This document shows positions 1-12,733 of a stretch of DNA of 64,000 bases, piece after piece; within the stretch, counting starts at the first letter, position 1; each line of letters begins with the position of its first letter. The notes under the pieces are model-generated. The model did no database searches and had not been told where the DNA came from. It saw only the letters and a list, made by a program, of their open reading frames with translations. Source of the stretch: Apricaphanius iberus (taxonomy: Eukaryota > Chordata > Actinopteri > Cyprinodontiformes > Aphaniidae); the NCBI GenBank assembly GCA_028564705.1, contig JAPXFQ010001133.1, positions 2,618,001 through 2,682,000 on the forward strand, read 5' to 3'. A program made the translations under genes and the position numbers.

Positions 1-40
1 CATTTCAATGTGACCCCAAACTTTTGAACGGTAGTGTATA
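1..40. mobile_element. End of a Tc1-like transposon (terminal inverted repeat, cut by window edge)
   Basis: The first 40 bases match the remembered end of a common fish Tc1/mariner inverted repeat (reverse complement starts TATACACTACCGTTCAAAAG and continues into TTTGGGGTCAC). The TA at 39-40 would be the target site. The body of the element lies left of the window. No coding part is visible. Confidence 0.7.
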
Positions 41-3000
41 GGCATATCAATATTTTCTACCATCCCTAATTTCTTGATGCTGGCAGAGGTTACTGAAGCT
101 CTCATCCTTCCCACAAACAATAACTTTCCCCACAGCTGAAGGTAAACTACCATGAAAAATAAAACTTAACCAGGAACTTAAGAGAGGTTCTGGTGCTGGA
201 GGACGGAGTAAAGAATCATAATCACAATCATAATCCAACAACCGAACATTTTAGCTGTTCAGCATTCCTGACCTAGGACTACAAACTCACAGCCAGACAT
301 AAAGGTGTAAGTACTGTGATGTAATAGTTCAAAAAATGTATTATATGATAAAGAAAACTAAACGGCCTAAAAATATGAATAAAACAGTACATAAAAGTAT
401 CTCCACAACACCTGTAGGGACCAATTTATGCTTTTCTCCCCTCCTAGAGACACTATATACACAACACACTGCATTTAAGTGCTAAAAAGTGCAATTTTCA
501 TGATATGTTCCCTTTAAAAACATGTTCACAGAGATAGCCCTGCCCCCATGCAAACACACACTTATCAACAATAAAAAGGGCATTGGGCGCCATTGAGCGC
601 AGACGATTATTACTAAACTAGTAACAACTGATGGCAAAGAAAAGAAGGGGGTTTTAAAGCCAAGTTGATATTTTTTGTTATCTGCAAAGCTCCACCCCAC
701 TCCCACCCTTGTTTCCTCCTCCTTTCCTGTCATTGAGAGCTTTAAATAGCCCCAGCAGAGACAAGGGGGCGTCAGTCCCCTTGCAGGAGTCCCCCCTCCC
801 GCCCGTCTGGGTCAGCCTGTTGGAAACTGAAACACCAACTAGGCACTGATCCATGCAGCTACTGATCTCACCTCTGGTGTTTCTGTGTTGGGAGTTTGAG
901 AATTTAAAGGGATATTCCACCCATACATAAAAATGTGTCTGTTGCCATATTCATCAGAGCTAGATACGTACTTTTTTTGTAACCAGCTTAGAAATTCCCC
1001 TGATCTGGTGGCAGTCACTTTGCTTTAGTTTTAGCTTTAGCTTAACATAAAACAATATAAGTAAATGGGAACTACTAGCATGCTAGTAGTTAATGCTTCT
1101 CAGTAATAAAACCTGAGAAGCCTTCGGAGCCTACCTTTTACCGGAGCTGAGATACCCTGACATACAATTTCCTGGTCAGTTTTAAAAGCATGTAAAATAA
1201 ATACCATATAAAGTTGAGGAAACATTTATGTACCTGTTATGAAGTGGTCGCCACAGAAGTCAAAACCTTTGCTTGGGGTCCCACAGATTCTTTTAGCTGA
1301 TTGCTAGCGCGTTTCATTGCAATGATCCGTCGTTTTCTGCGTTCCGGATCCATGGGAATCCCATAGAACGCTCTTCCCACATCTCGTCTGCCTCTGTTAT
1401 GGCATCCTGGCACATGCTGGGAGAAGTGCCGTCAGCTCCCGAAGCTCTATATCTGGAAAGCTCTCTGCTCAAGGTAACAATCAAACCGTATGTCTGCCAA
1501 AGTAACAGAAAACAATCAGGGTAGCTATTGTTCAGTCAGGTTCAAAACCATAAACTCATATGTGTTTTACCAGGATTTAGGTTTGCTTTTATTTCCGGGC
1601 CCACATGCAAACTATTGTGCGGCAGAACAATAACCATGAAGATGGGTGGAGCTCTGGCTGCAGACAACCTGACACTGGGGTGGAGGTTAACCCTACAGCA
1701 GGACAACCAGTCTGAACATACAGCCTGAGATATTATGGGATGGAGAGATGGAAACCATGCAGACCTGTTATGTCAGTTCTGATTGGTTCTAGACGTTAGT
1801 TCATTGTTTTTACTGGTCGAGGATTGGACGATAACGCCCTCTGGTTCTGGAAGCAGCTGGTTTTGCTGTTTTACTTTCTGACAGTTATGATGCATATCCG
1901 TGGCAACAAGCTAGTGTTTTTACAGCTGGGAGCAGCTGATTAGCATTTCAAAAGCTCAAATAACACCCAACCTACAAACCCAAATCCCAAAAGGGGCTGA
2001 AAAGCATCTCTTCCATCCATCGTAACGGGCCAGGATCCGATCCGCCTACTACAGCATCTTTCTGATCATACAGGAAGACAGAGTGGCAAAGGCAAATGAG
2101 GCGGATTAGCAGGGAAGCCGTTAGCATGTCGTGATGGTTATAGAGCCACAGTCTTTTGTCAGAGGCTTCTTCAGATTCGTTGCGAGCCTGACTGCCACTG
2201 GAAGTCCCCCTCTGCCTACAAAGACTCTTGGAAGATACTTGGATGATATCGGTTACGACAGCTTTTGATTTTTCTTTCGAATGGATAAAGTATAAACAAG
2301 CTGTCGTCGTTAAAAGATAGTTTTTTTATTGTTGTACCATCATAAATGGGCTTCCGTAGCATTTAGCCCACCGATTGGAGGTGTGAAGTAGAGTTTCCTG
2401 TCGTCAGTAGGCGTCTGATGCTGCTGCAGGGTCCCTGGGCTCCTTTCAGAGATGATGAGCTCCGTGATTACTGCTGTAAAAATCTGCTCAGACAGGAGGA
2501 CTAGTGGCTCTCAGTGGAGCCGCACTTGGCAGCCTTTCTCACCGTTCTCTTTTTTTAAATTTTACTTGGGCGGTATTTGTTTCTGTTTAAACAGCGTTGA
2601 AAGACTCATTTGGTTTTTATGCGTTTCCCCGGAGAGCAATTGGGTTGATGGCCGTGTTAGGTCCTGACTGAGCCGTCTGCAGTGTTCTCAGCAAACTCCT
2701 GCTCCGTCTTTTCACTTCTCTAATGGCAGTTTCTGCAGCTATCACTCTAAGAAATTAAACATAGTTTTTTTTTAATTTAACTCATAGCTTTATTTTCATT
2801 ATTCTTAAAATTGTTCATTTTAGGGGTGTAATTAAAACATTTTCATTCGATTTAATCAATTTCAAACCCATATTGTTTTACGCTTAATTAACAGAGTTTT
2901 CTGGAAAAGATTGCCTTAAGTTTATCGATTAAATCCAACTTTTTATTTCTTAGAGCATATGCGAGATGTATTTCTGTATCTGAGACAGAGGACTATTTTT

Positions 3001-3379
3001 ACAAGCTACAGCTCATCGGACACACATCTCTCATCAGGCTTCATTCATAGGATCCAGACTTGTTCATCTGTGCAGGTGTCAAATGTACATTTCATCCATG
3101 AGGGCTTTAATACGAATGGATTTCTGAGGGACGCTGAAAGACGAGTGACTTCAAAAGGTCTGCATGGTTGGAAGCTATGACGTTTCCGCTTGGTAACAGT
3201 GGACATTTTCGACTTTGGAAGGATAGATTTGTGCTGCTCGTGAATTTTAAAGGGGAAAAAAATTTGTTTTCTATTTTGGTTTTACCATAACTGGCCTCTA
3301 GGGGTCAGTGTGGTTTCTATAGAGCACAGGGAGTTTGCCTCGTTACAGATTTTTTTCTCTATTTTGGCTGTTGGCACAA
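41..3379. other. Non-coding stretch, no gene recognised
   Basis: No exon, RNA gene or complete transposon could be supported here. The one clear structure is a perfect 22-bp palindrome at 1070-1091. Open frames in this stretch are short and have no family signature. It is probably intron or flank upstream of the first visible tns1 exon. Confidence 0.5.
1070..1091. repeat. Perfect 22-bp palindrome
   Basis: AACTACTAGCA (1070-1080) is followed directly by its exact reverse complement TGCTAGTAGTT (1081-1091), with no spacer. It may be the centre of an old inverted-repeat element, but no longer arms are obvious. Confidence 0.8.
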
Positions 3380-3690
3380 GGACTTTAAAAGATATTTACA
3401 TCAACCTCCAACCTGAAGACGTTCCAAAGCAGATAAGAAACCAGAACATTGGCCAAGAACATCACGATACTCTCAAACAGATTTTGGAGGGGCCTGGTCA
3501 AAGTCAGAGTTAAATCTGATTGAGATGATGTGTAATGATGTTAAGTAGAGGATTTGAGGTTTAAAACGCTCAAGTTTTGTTGTAACAACTCCTCAACAGT
3601 GATAGAAAATGCTCCTTCCCAGTTAATGAATGAAATCAATGAAATCCGGAGGGGGGGGGGATACACTTTTTTGACAGCACTGTATAATGC
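3380..3690 (+). pseudogene. Degenerate Tc1-like transposase 3' fragment
   Basis: A translation around 3485-3530 gives GPGQSQS then a stop, followed by LIEM in the same frame. This is recognisable as the Tc1 transposase C-terminal signature WPGQSPDLNPIEMLW, in which the last catalytic acid is the E of IEM. The flanking sequence 3540-3690 is also like the tail of such elements. The signature is interrupted by a stop, so this is a dead relic. Exact borders are uncertain. Confidence 0.5.
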
Positions 3691-5780
3691 AAAGTTTCTG
3701 CAAAAACAGTTTACTTTTTACTTTTTGCACTTTATATTCAAGTCTGGGTGCATGCAGTGCATTTTGTGTGTTGCCATTATTCCACACACAGCCATGCAGT
3801 CTGGTAACAGCTGTCAACCTAAAGGTCAGAAGGTCACTGCTAGGGCCTCGGAGGGGTTGGTTTACTACAACATCGAGCAAATCCGCTTTAAAAACCACAA
3901 ACTGTGTTTGCTTACGGGTGCATCACAAGGCTGTCGGGCCACACTGCTTCTGCAGCACTCACACAAAATCCTAACTCAAATTCTCTTTTACCCTGGCTCT
4001 TTGTTTAAAATCCCCAAAATTATTCAAGAATTCAAGTTTCAAACTGCTACATATCTAGCTAGCTGTTGAGGCACTAATGCTAGCTTAAACCTAGGATTTA
4101 TAAATAGACATAAACTCATTTAAATTTACAAAAATAATCTATCGATGTCTTTTCTATTTTTTACTTTCATCTCTATAAAAAGAAATGTATATTGTAACGG
4201 ATAAAAAAGAAAAAATAGCTTGGTTTTACTTATTAAACAAAAGAAATGGACAAAAATGTTCTCCATGAACGCTTTGTATTTTTTTTTTTTTTTTTACAAT
4301 TTTCAGTTTTGTGAAAGATATAATTTGATATAAGTTGAATATATGCAAGTGTTCAAATATTTGAGAAAAACGCAGGTCTGTTATAGGCAGACCTAATTTC
4401 CCATGACTATTGCTTCCGACAGGTCTGTGGGTATATATGATTATTTAAAAAAAGCAGTCTAATCACAACTTATATCTATGTTGAAGGATTGATTCTGTTT
4501 GAATTCTTGTATAATGCCTTATTATTTCTGTTGTGGTTTATATTAATCAAAGGTGTTTTAGTTAAAATCGTGAAGTCAAAATCACTATAGAGCAAGACAA
4601 GAAACTGTTTTTTTTTTTAAACCAAGATCACAAAAAGTTATACTGGGATTTTTTTCTGATTAACAATGAGCTAAATATGCAATGGTTGAATTAAGCAAAT
4701 AAAATAGCATGCAGAATCTTTATGGGAGGAAGTCAGAGCACAGTGCAATGTTCCTCAATGAAACTTTAAATCATGACACCAGAACAAAGAAGAAGGACTC
4801 CTATCACTAAACTCAACATTAATGATTTAAGTATGTTTTGTACTCAAATGTGGGCAAAGTATTATTGAAACATGAACATTAACACTCACAATTTTCAAGG
4901 GTTTCTGTTGTTTTCTACTCTGGCCATGTCTGCTTGTGCTATTTTCTAAGCAGCTGCCCGTGCTGCATTCAAGTGCAGCTGGGAGACTTGGCTGTGGAAG
5001 TATAAAAGTAACTCAAAAGTGATTTAAGCAAATTTATTCTCAAATATGGAAAAAGTAGTATTTAAACATTTGCAAACAAAACAGTTTTCAAATTTTCTGT
5101 TTTCTACTCTGGCTATGTCCGCTTGTACTATTTTAAATATTTAATTTTTAAAAATCCAATCAAATCTCCAGTCAGTAAACTTTCAACTTTTTAAAGTGAT
5201 AGAGCATAATTATAAAAATATATATATAATTAGAGCAATTGAAAGGAAGGATTTCTGGAAAAAAATGCTAATCGAAAAATAAAAAAACAAAAGGTCACAT
5301 GCACATTTGTATATATTTTTTCTAAACTGTACCGAAAACGCACAGAACCATTACACACCTACCCTAATATGGGTAGAAATGCAAACGTGTGTGTGTGTGG
5401 TGTAATGTACAGTAGATGAAGGACGATGCAGGCAGGCTGTGCCTCCATGTTTACCGCCTTCCACCCATATTTGGCTGGGGCTAAGCCCTCGAACATGTCT
5501 CGAATAGCTGCACAGAGACAGATAGTGAGAGACGAGGGACAGAGAAGCTCTTGGGAGGAAATCAGGAGACCATTTACCTTTTTTTTGTAAATGAGGAAAT
5601 TTTCTTTTGTGATATTGAAGTTTGTAGATATTAATAAGAGATAAATGAGAATATTATGGAGAGGAGCTGAACCACTGGACACTGACTGGTGAGTGAAATG
5701 GGTTTCTTTGAGTATACAATAATGAAAGGAAGTGAAATTAAAATTTATCTGACTTTGCATGATATTTTAAAACCTTTAAA
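3691..5780. other. AT-rich non-coding stretch with a local direct duplication
   Basis: No gene is supported. A segment of about 110 bases at 4835-4945 recurs diverged at 5030-5140; both copies carry the string TTTTCTACTCTGGC followed by ATGTC. A short (GT)n run is at 5386-5400. Long T and A runs are frequent. Confidence 0.5.
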
Positions 5781-6130
5781 CTGACAAGAGATTCAGTTTC
5801 TGCGAAGCCTGTTTGTCTGTTTATTGCGTTTCCTTGGCAACGCGGCATCCTGCGTGTTTGGCACCCTATACGCTACCAAATGAGTCATGGAGCAAGCAAT
5901 TTGACTGTGGAACATTTTATGAAGCAGGCTGCAATTTGGGTACACCAAAACTATTAGAGCCGCTGATTGGTAGGAGCGCTGCGGAGACCTTGGGCTGCGG
6001 CACGGCGAGGAGCTGGGGAGGGATTTTATTGAATTATGGGGACGAATGCGAGAAGCAGGGGTACGTTCTGAGTGGGAATTATCTGAATTCAGTCAGTGTA
6101 GTCCACAGACTGGGCTCGCCAAGCAAGTTG
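5780..6130. promoter_or_regulatory. Candidate cis-regulatory element (X-box, AP-1 and CCAAT-type motifs)
   Basis: This stretch is less AT-rich than its surroundings. It contains GTTTCCTTGGCAAC at 5828-5841, a full match to the RFX X-box pattern, then TGAGTCA at 5881-5887 (AP-1 consensus) and ATTGG (inverted CCAAT) near 5968. Such a cluster could be an enhancer or internal promoter of tns1. Motifs this short also occur by chance, so this is a lead, not a firm call. Confidence 0.3.
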
Positions 6131-6560
6131 CTGCATTTCTCCATAAGAACTGAGCCTTGGTTTCACATCTCGGCTCTAAATCCTTTAGCTTCCTCCTTTC
6201 TGTCACTTTGGGTCGACATGCCTCTGCACTGTCCTGCTGCGTCTGTTTCTGTCTGTCTTGTGTTTGAATGTGCTAGACGATGAGGGTTGAATTAAACCGA
6301 CTTTAAAGAGTAGTTACTGCCAGCCCGTGTTCTTCATGCTGGCCCAACACATAAGCGAACTAAGCGGTTGTTCAGGGCCCCCCAAACCCATTTTTGTATT
6401 ACTATTGTTACAATCTGATGCTTTTGTTTAACCTTTCTATTTCATTTGAGCTTCAGATTGTCTCAGATAATATTAATAATTACATCTGATTGATTTTTAG
6501 GATCAGTCAAATAAACTCTGCCTCCTTTCCCAGATTAGACCAAATCCTAACATAGCATAC

Positions 6561-6608
6561 AGCAGGTGAGAGGTACTTTTGACATAGCTAAAGTACCTCT
6601 CACCTGCT
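6561..6608. repeat. Perfect 18-bp inverted repeat with 12-base loop
   Basis: The arm AGCAGGTGAGAGGTACTT (6561-6578) is matched exactly by its reverse complement at 6591-6608 around a 12-base loop. A transcript could form a strong hairpin. The arm is short for a typical miRNA precursor (about 22 bp plus lower stem). Confidence 0.85.
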
Positions 6609-6732
6609 GGTTGAAATATCATGGTTTGGGAATGGTTTTTGTTTTGTCTACAGGACTCAACCAGCTCACCACCATAGATTTTAGCATGAATTCTATTCTG
6701 TAAAATTTGTGTTTTTAGTGGGGGTCATTTTA

Positions 6733-6800
6733 ATTCTGTAAAGCACTTTGAGTCGCAATTTTATTATGAAAAGTGCTTTATAAATAACGTTTGACTGATT
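6733..6800 (+). repeat. LINE/SINE 3'-tail-like repeat (family A, + orientation)
   Basis: CTGTAAAGCACTTTGAGTCG, then GAAAAGTGCTTTATAAATAA and GACTGATTGA, is the familiar 3' tail of a fish retroposon (LINE 3' end or the SINE that borrows it). A second, opposite copy lies at 40329-40391. The upstream body is not recognisable, which suits a 5'-truncated insertion. Confidence 0.65.
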
Positions 6801-8090
6801 GAATGTGAGACTATCTCTTAAAAGATGTATTTCTGGAAAATAAGTGAACCCCGCAACATAGCAATAACCCCAAATAACCTAGTAGATCCACCAAAGGCTG
6901 GAAGAAAATATAGAAATGGGATTCAACCCTTCTGACTCCTGGAGAAACACGTTTCCTCAGACACCCTTAATATGTACATGTACATATTTGAAAGCAGAGA
7001 TTCTTCAGATGCTGATCATTTATGATAACACTTATTTGTCACATATTTTTCCTCTTAGCTACTGTTAGAATGCTCATATTAGTCTAACACAGGAGCTAAT
7101 GTTCATTTATCTTCTTTACTGCTGCCAGACGTTCAGAGGAATAGGCTACAGCACCCTCTGTTGGTTCTCCCTGGTCAGTACATCGCATATCACTGAAATT
7201 ATTTCGGCTAAAGGAGATATCAGTAGTTATAAAGTTTTTTCAGCTTTATATAATCATGATAGTTTGAAAAGAAAAAAAAAGAAGAGATTTTTACAGAACT
7301 TTTTGATATTTTTGTTTGTTTTGGTTAGTAATAAGATGCAGCTAGCTGTGTATCAGCAGATAGTACTAAAAGCTAGGAAAAAAACGTATTCAGTGAAATC
7401 TTGTCACAGTTGAATTAATGGAATACAAAACTCCCAACAAGTTCTGGTTCCACCTGGTAAAAGGCTGATTCTCTGAATTTGGTTCCCTTTGTGAGGCACA
7501 GGTTTACCACCAAGGTTTTCATTTAAAGTAAATTTAAAGAAGGACATTCAAAAACAAGAAATAGAAGAATCTATTTTACTTTGTTTTACGACACACAAAC
7601 TTGTTTTAAAATGTAGGTTTTTAAAGGTTTTTATTGGTTTCTAATAAGTAGAGATCAGCTAAGTAAGCATGTCACAAAGTAGCTATTTCACTGAATGAAA
7701 TATAGACAGTAACCAGATTATTTTTTTCTGGTAATATAATTATTTGGCTGAAATATTAAAAAAATAAATATGTATAAAATAGCTCAAGGTAATGATGTCC
7801 CTCAGTCTTGTTCAACCCTGTAACAGCATACAAATATACCCTTTTTAAATAATTTTTCAGTTAAACTTTCTTAACACCCAGGCACATCAATCAAGTCTTT
7901 TCTTGCTTATACAGTAAAGAGAGGTAAGTATAAGCATACTTTCTGAACTATATCTCATTGTTTTTATCATCAAACTGAGATCGTCAAGCTCAACCTTTCA
8001 ACCCTGTTACATGAAAAAAAGATATATGTTATGATATGATAAAAATATATATACATTTTTCTCCTGCTACATGCTGCTCCTAACTAGGGC
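6801..8090. other. Non-coding, nothing recognised
   Basis: AT-rich sequence with A- and T-runs. The longest open frame (7099-7413, +) has no domain, signal or splice context that supports a gene. Confidence 0.4.
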
Positions 8091-8091
8091 T

Positions 8092-8815
8092 GCACGATTA
8101 TCACCAAAATAATAGATATGAATAATATGATTATTTTGATCAATATTGTAATCACGATTATTAATAGCAATCATTCATCCAGTTTTGTAAAATATCTATT
8201 TTATTGCACAAATTATAAACAATGTTGCAACATTTTTTGTGAAAAACTTCAGATTAGAATAGATGATGAATAATGCAAAAAACGAAACAAAAAGAAACTC
8301 CAAGACTTTTATAAGTAAAAGTACAAACTAAATTTGTTATTTCAGAGTTCAATCTCACAGTGCACCTTAACGGAAACAATTACAGCTTATACAGAAAAGG
8401 TGTAAGACATTGCCTCCATCCGAATCCTTAGTGTGTACTACATCCTACATTCTACTACTCGCCCGTAGATGTAGTAAATACTGTGTAGGAAACGAGCGAG
8501 TAGTAGGTATGAAATCAGACGTTACATTCGCCTTTATTAGTGGTTATTTTGTCTGATATAAATTAACTTAAATGCTTCCGTCTTCAAAAACAGTTATAGT
8601 AATCAGTAACATCGCTACACATACATTAATACAACGAAATTGAAAGGATGTCAATGGTTGACAGTTCGTCTGTAACCAATGTTAGCTAGGTCGTTCTACG
8701 ATTTTGGGGCTTCCGCTGCATTATGGGATAGCATATATGGTTGACGATCAGGTTCATTTAATTATGGCCACCAAAATCTTGATCAAGATCAAAATCCGAT
8801 TAATTTTGCAGCTTT
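8092..8815. mobile_element. hAT-like non-autonomous element (MITE), degenerate
   Basis: The left end TAGGGCTGCACGATTATCAC is the well-known end of a fish hAT-type MITE. The right end (GATTAATTTTGCAGCTTTA) is a decayed inverted copy. The interior 8430-8750 carries a sequence that recurs at 53690-53768 and 58608-58900, including CTACGATTTTGGGGCTTCCG followed by CTGCATT. There is no transposase coding. Confidence 0.6.
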
Positions 8816-9079
8816 ATTCCAAACACTAGCTAACCAAAAACTGCTTCAAAACAACCAAACTGGTAAAAAAGAAATTCGTCTAAAAATTTTAGATTCTTGG
8901 GTAAGGTGAAAAAAATGGAGGTTCAAATACTCTTTCATCAGATGCAATGTTCAGAAAAAATGTCATGTTGGTGAAATTTTCAGAAATCAGAGACTTCGAA
9001 CTGAAGCGAATACAGAGAATGAACCGAAGAACCGAAGCCTCATAAAAAATCCTTGATTAAACAAATCTTTTTTTTTTGT

Positions 9080-9330
9080 TATTAAGTTTTCTGGCAGCAG
9101 CCACCAGGTTTTTATTCAAAACGCCCCAGAGTTTCGAGGAGTTCATGTTCCCCACACCATCACAGGTCCTCCACCGTACTTAAGAGTGGGCATGAGGCGC
9201 TTATCTATATTTTTGAACCAGGTTTTCACTCAAATCCCGGTTAAGGTTTTGGTTGTGTGTGACTGACACGTTCTTTCAGAGTTCATATAACAATAAAATC
9301 TGTTTCTTTGAATTGCCTCTGGGGTATACC
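9080..9330 (-). pseudogene. Degenerate Tc1-like transposase fragment
   Basis: On the minus strand around 9120-9205 the translation reads KRLMPTLKYGGGPVMVWGT before a stop. This is the conserved GGGSVMVWG segment of Tc1 transposases, which precedes the second catalytic aspartate region. Only this fragment is readable and no inverted repeats were located. It is a dead relic. Confidence 0.6.
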
Positions 9331-10978
9331 CGAGTAAATTCAGCCTGATTTGTTAGATTTCACACGTAAAATGAAATGATTAAATATATAGTTGTACCTG
9401 AAGGAAGCACAGAGTGCGTTTAGTGTTCCCTGTAGCTATTTTCTAGTCGGTGTAGAGGAACAGTAGCTAAATGGTGCAATAGATGTCTTTCTCTTGGGGG
9501 TAAATTTGATTCTTCAACGGTCTCAGCAAGCCGTGGATGACAGGCCGACATCTAGGTAGACTGCAAGCAGATGCAGTGTTTTGACAGGCTACTGATCCTT
9601 GTAAGTGAAAGACAGATGAGTGGATGGACAGATGCATGGGGGGGGGGATCCCTCCACCCAGCAGGACCTGCAGGGGCAGGAATGTAGACCACATACCCTC
9701 ACATGATCCCACCTGTCTCCCTTTAGTTTTGATTCTAATCCAATAAGTTTTGTGTGGATGAAAGAAAACAATTCCCTCTAAAATCTGCCGTATTTCCTGA
9801 TTTTCTTGACTATATAGTATTGCTACTGTCCACAAAAGAAAAGTGATGGCTGGAAGTCAAAACTACTGACAGACAGTCAGTCAGACGGATAGGTTTTTAT
9901 GACAGCCGCTCGGGTGACCGACGGACGGACGGACGGATAGGTGACATCATCCTGAGAGATGGACTCGGACATGGTCGCATCACGTCACCGCATACCGTGA
10001 CAGCTGGACGGCGACAGATACGCCGAGAGGCAGACGTGGCAAATATAAAACTGCAAAAGTTGTCCTTGTGCCAGTCACTGATACGGCAACCATGACACCT
10101 TTATCACTGACGGGCTGTCACCTCATCCCTGACAGGAATGTCTGTCTTTCTTCCTCTGCCAATAAAAACGAAAACTGAGAGATCATGGGTAGCTTTACGT
10201 ATTTCCTTTTATGAGTTTGGATCAGAGAAATCCTCTTTGTGAATTCATTAACTGGGATATATGTCTGGGAAACTCTAGAATAAAAGCGAACCCAATCTGC
10301 GGATTTGTCACAGAAGGGAACGGTGTTGCCGGCGTAGCGACTGTCGCTATATTCAGCCACTGTTTAGACCCCTCTTGTGACTCTTTTACATAAACGCAAC
10401 AAATCTGGCCATCTTTTATGGCGCTTAAACACTGACGTAAAGCAATGCACCATTCAGACCGAGCAGATTTATGAGTCCAGAATGCTGATAAACTGTGTAC
10501 GCTATTAGCCGCTGCTAGATGTGAATGCAAAAAAATAAATAATTTCACAGAGAGTGATATACAAAACATGACTACTCAAAGACGTATTTAAAAGGCAAAA
10601 AAACTAACAGTTTCACCTACAACGGTACAGCCGTTAATGGTTTAAGAAATAAGATTTAGCAAAAACGTATTTATATCCTACGACATTCATTACGATTTAA
10701 TGCACATTTTGTAAATTAGGCTGTTATGGAATGTTGAGGAGGGGTGTGGGTGGTGTAGTTATCATCCATTTACTGTTAGCAAGGTGAACTGCTCTATATG
10801 GTGACATTGATTTGACACCATATCGCCCAGCCTGTTATCTGCTTCGACTGATTTCAAATAAACATTTATGTTGTTATTTGATTAAATTAACTTCAAAAAT
10901 ACTTCAACAATCCCAAACAAATGGTAAGCCTAGTAGCTCTATTCAAATTTCTTCATGGAGTTGTTGTAAATGCTGGTG

Positions 10979-11044
10979 ACAGTGGGTTGGAAAGACCCAC
11001 TGTCTTTCCAAGCTGCACAGACCGCTCTGCTGTAGCGGTCTGTG
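10979..11044. repeat. Two consecutive perfect hairpins
   Basis: Hairpin 1: ACAGTGGGT (10979-10987) pairs with ACCCACTGT (10995-11003) over a 7-base loop. Hairpin 2: CACAGACCGCT (11016-11026) pairs with AGCGGTCTGTG (11034-11044), also over a 7-base loop. The first region has a competing fold, GGAAAG with CTTTCC. No rRNA or tRNA gene is recognised here. Confidence 0.8.
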
Positions 11045-11885
11045 TTAAAGCAAATGAGGATGCTCAGGATTGTCCAATATCCTTTTTTAATAAATTTACA
11101 GTATTTTAGTGTTGTAATTTAGTCCACGCTGTACTTTCATTCCTAATTTTGTTTTATATTTTTAAGGTTTTTATCTTTGTGTGAATCTGTCTCTTTTAGC
11201 TAATTTTATGTCGGAATTACACCAATGTGGAACAATTAATGGAATGTGTATTGTGTTATATGTATAGCATATAGGAGAATACAACAGTTGGTTTTTAGCA
11301 ATTGTAAAATAATTTTTTTGTCTGTGCTACAAAACCAGCAACCTCTGTAGCCCCAGTGCTATTAAACTAGAAAAGTACAGCGCTGTATTTAGGGATGACA
11401 AGTTTGCTGTAAACTGATACATTTTAGGCCACATTTCTGTCCCATGACATATAAACCGAGTCCACTTCAACTATTTGTCATCTAGAAAGGCTAATTAGCA
11501 AAGTGCAAATTACAATGTGACAAACAAGCACATAGCATGTAGCTAACTTGTTGTAAGAGGGCCTTTCCCAAATATTTATTTTACCACAGTGATAAAAAAT
11601 TATGTGCTACTGACTATGAGCAGACTAAATGAAATAAACTATTAGAAATAATTTCTTATGTTCTTCCAAATAGGCTAGTTAGCAATTGGCTAGTTACAAT
11701 GTAACTAACCAGCGCATTAAGTTTGAGCTTTAAATTGTATTTGGATTGTCTTTAAAGAGCTTTAAAAGACAAATGACTCTATGAGTCAATGAGTCAATGA
11801 CTCAACACAATCTGCTGGGATTCCTTAAATAGAAAACGTATAAACTGATTGGAATGTTTGGATGATTGTATTGAAATGACTTTTC

Positions 11886-11951
11886 TTGTAAAGTGCCTTG
11901 AGATGACATCTGTTGGGAAGCTGCGCTGTATAAATAAAGTGAATGGAATTT
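11886..11951 (+). repeat. LINE/SINE 3'-tail-like repeat (family B, + orientation)
   Basis: The string GTAAAGTGCCTTGAGATGAC, then ATCTGTTG and GCTGTATAAATAAAGTGAA, is a common teleost retroposon tail. The reverse complement of 33629-33697 is a second copy of the same family. Confidence 0.65.
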
Positions 11952-12733
11952 AAATGGCTCTCTGGGATATCCTGCAAGCATATGGGTGTTTGTATGTGTT
12001 TATAAGCATACAGGCATGCATGAAATCAAACACCGTGTCCAATAAAACAAGTATAGCTCTTCTATATCCTAACCGGGATTTAGATCTACCACATGGACCC
12101 ATGTAATTTTTTTAAAAGAGATTTGTGTGTCTGTATATAAAACACCGTTTATAGTAAAGCGTTGTCTACAGATGTTGAAAATAGGTTTTAATGACCACAT
12201 ATTCATGAGATGCATCTATTTTACTTTCGAAGGAAAGCACCTGTCACATGAAAGAATGTAAAACACAAACGCCTGATCATGAGAGGCTGACGAAGTGTTT
12301 TTATCTGATTTGATCTCAACCGGTTTGTATTTTACTGAATACTAAAATGTGCATCTACATGGAGTCTTCTGCAGCACAAATATACAGTAGATGTTGGATT
12401 CATCCACTAGAGAGGGAAGTAAGTTGTTTTCTATTTGCGCTGGCGGGTCTACTGTGAGTCAACTGGTCTAATTTGAACTGAGCTGCAGCTATTTACTGAC
12501 AGCAGAGGAAAGGTATTCGTCCTATTCTAATAGAGCTCTGCTTGTTTATGTTATTTATAATCACAGTCATTACATAGAATACCTGGCAGGAGTCCTATCT
12601 CGCTTTAATACTACATTTAAAAAGTATGAGGGGTAATTACGTGTTCAACAGCAGTATATTTGTTTAATTACCTTGAAACAGAAACGTTTAAATTAGAGAT
12701 TGTGACCCAATAATTTTGCTACAAATCTATATA

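Larger units (their letters stand above)
9331..12733. other. Non-coding stretch with GACG-type simple repeat and tandem hairpins
   Basis: No gene is supported. It contains a short (GACG)n-like tract near 9916-9937, a pair of back-to-back hairpins at 10979-11044, and a LINE/SINE-like tail at 11886-11951. Open frames at 9467-9835 (-) and 10222-10569 (-) have no family signature. Confidence 0.45.

Noticed and set aside
3554..4069. 171-codon + frame
   Set aside because: It runs through a poly-G tract and a decayed Tc1-like tail, with no domain or splice support.
5813..6283. 156-codon + frame
   Set aside because: No recognisable domain. The sequence looks more like a regulatory or chance open stretch; kept only as a possible cis-element.
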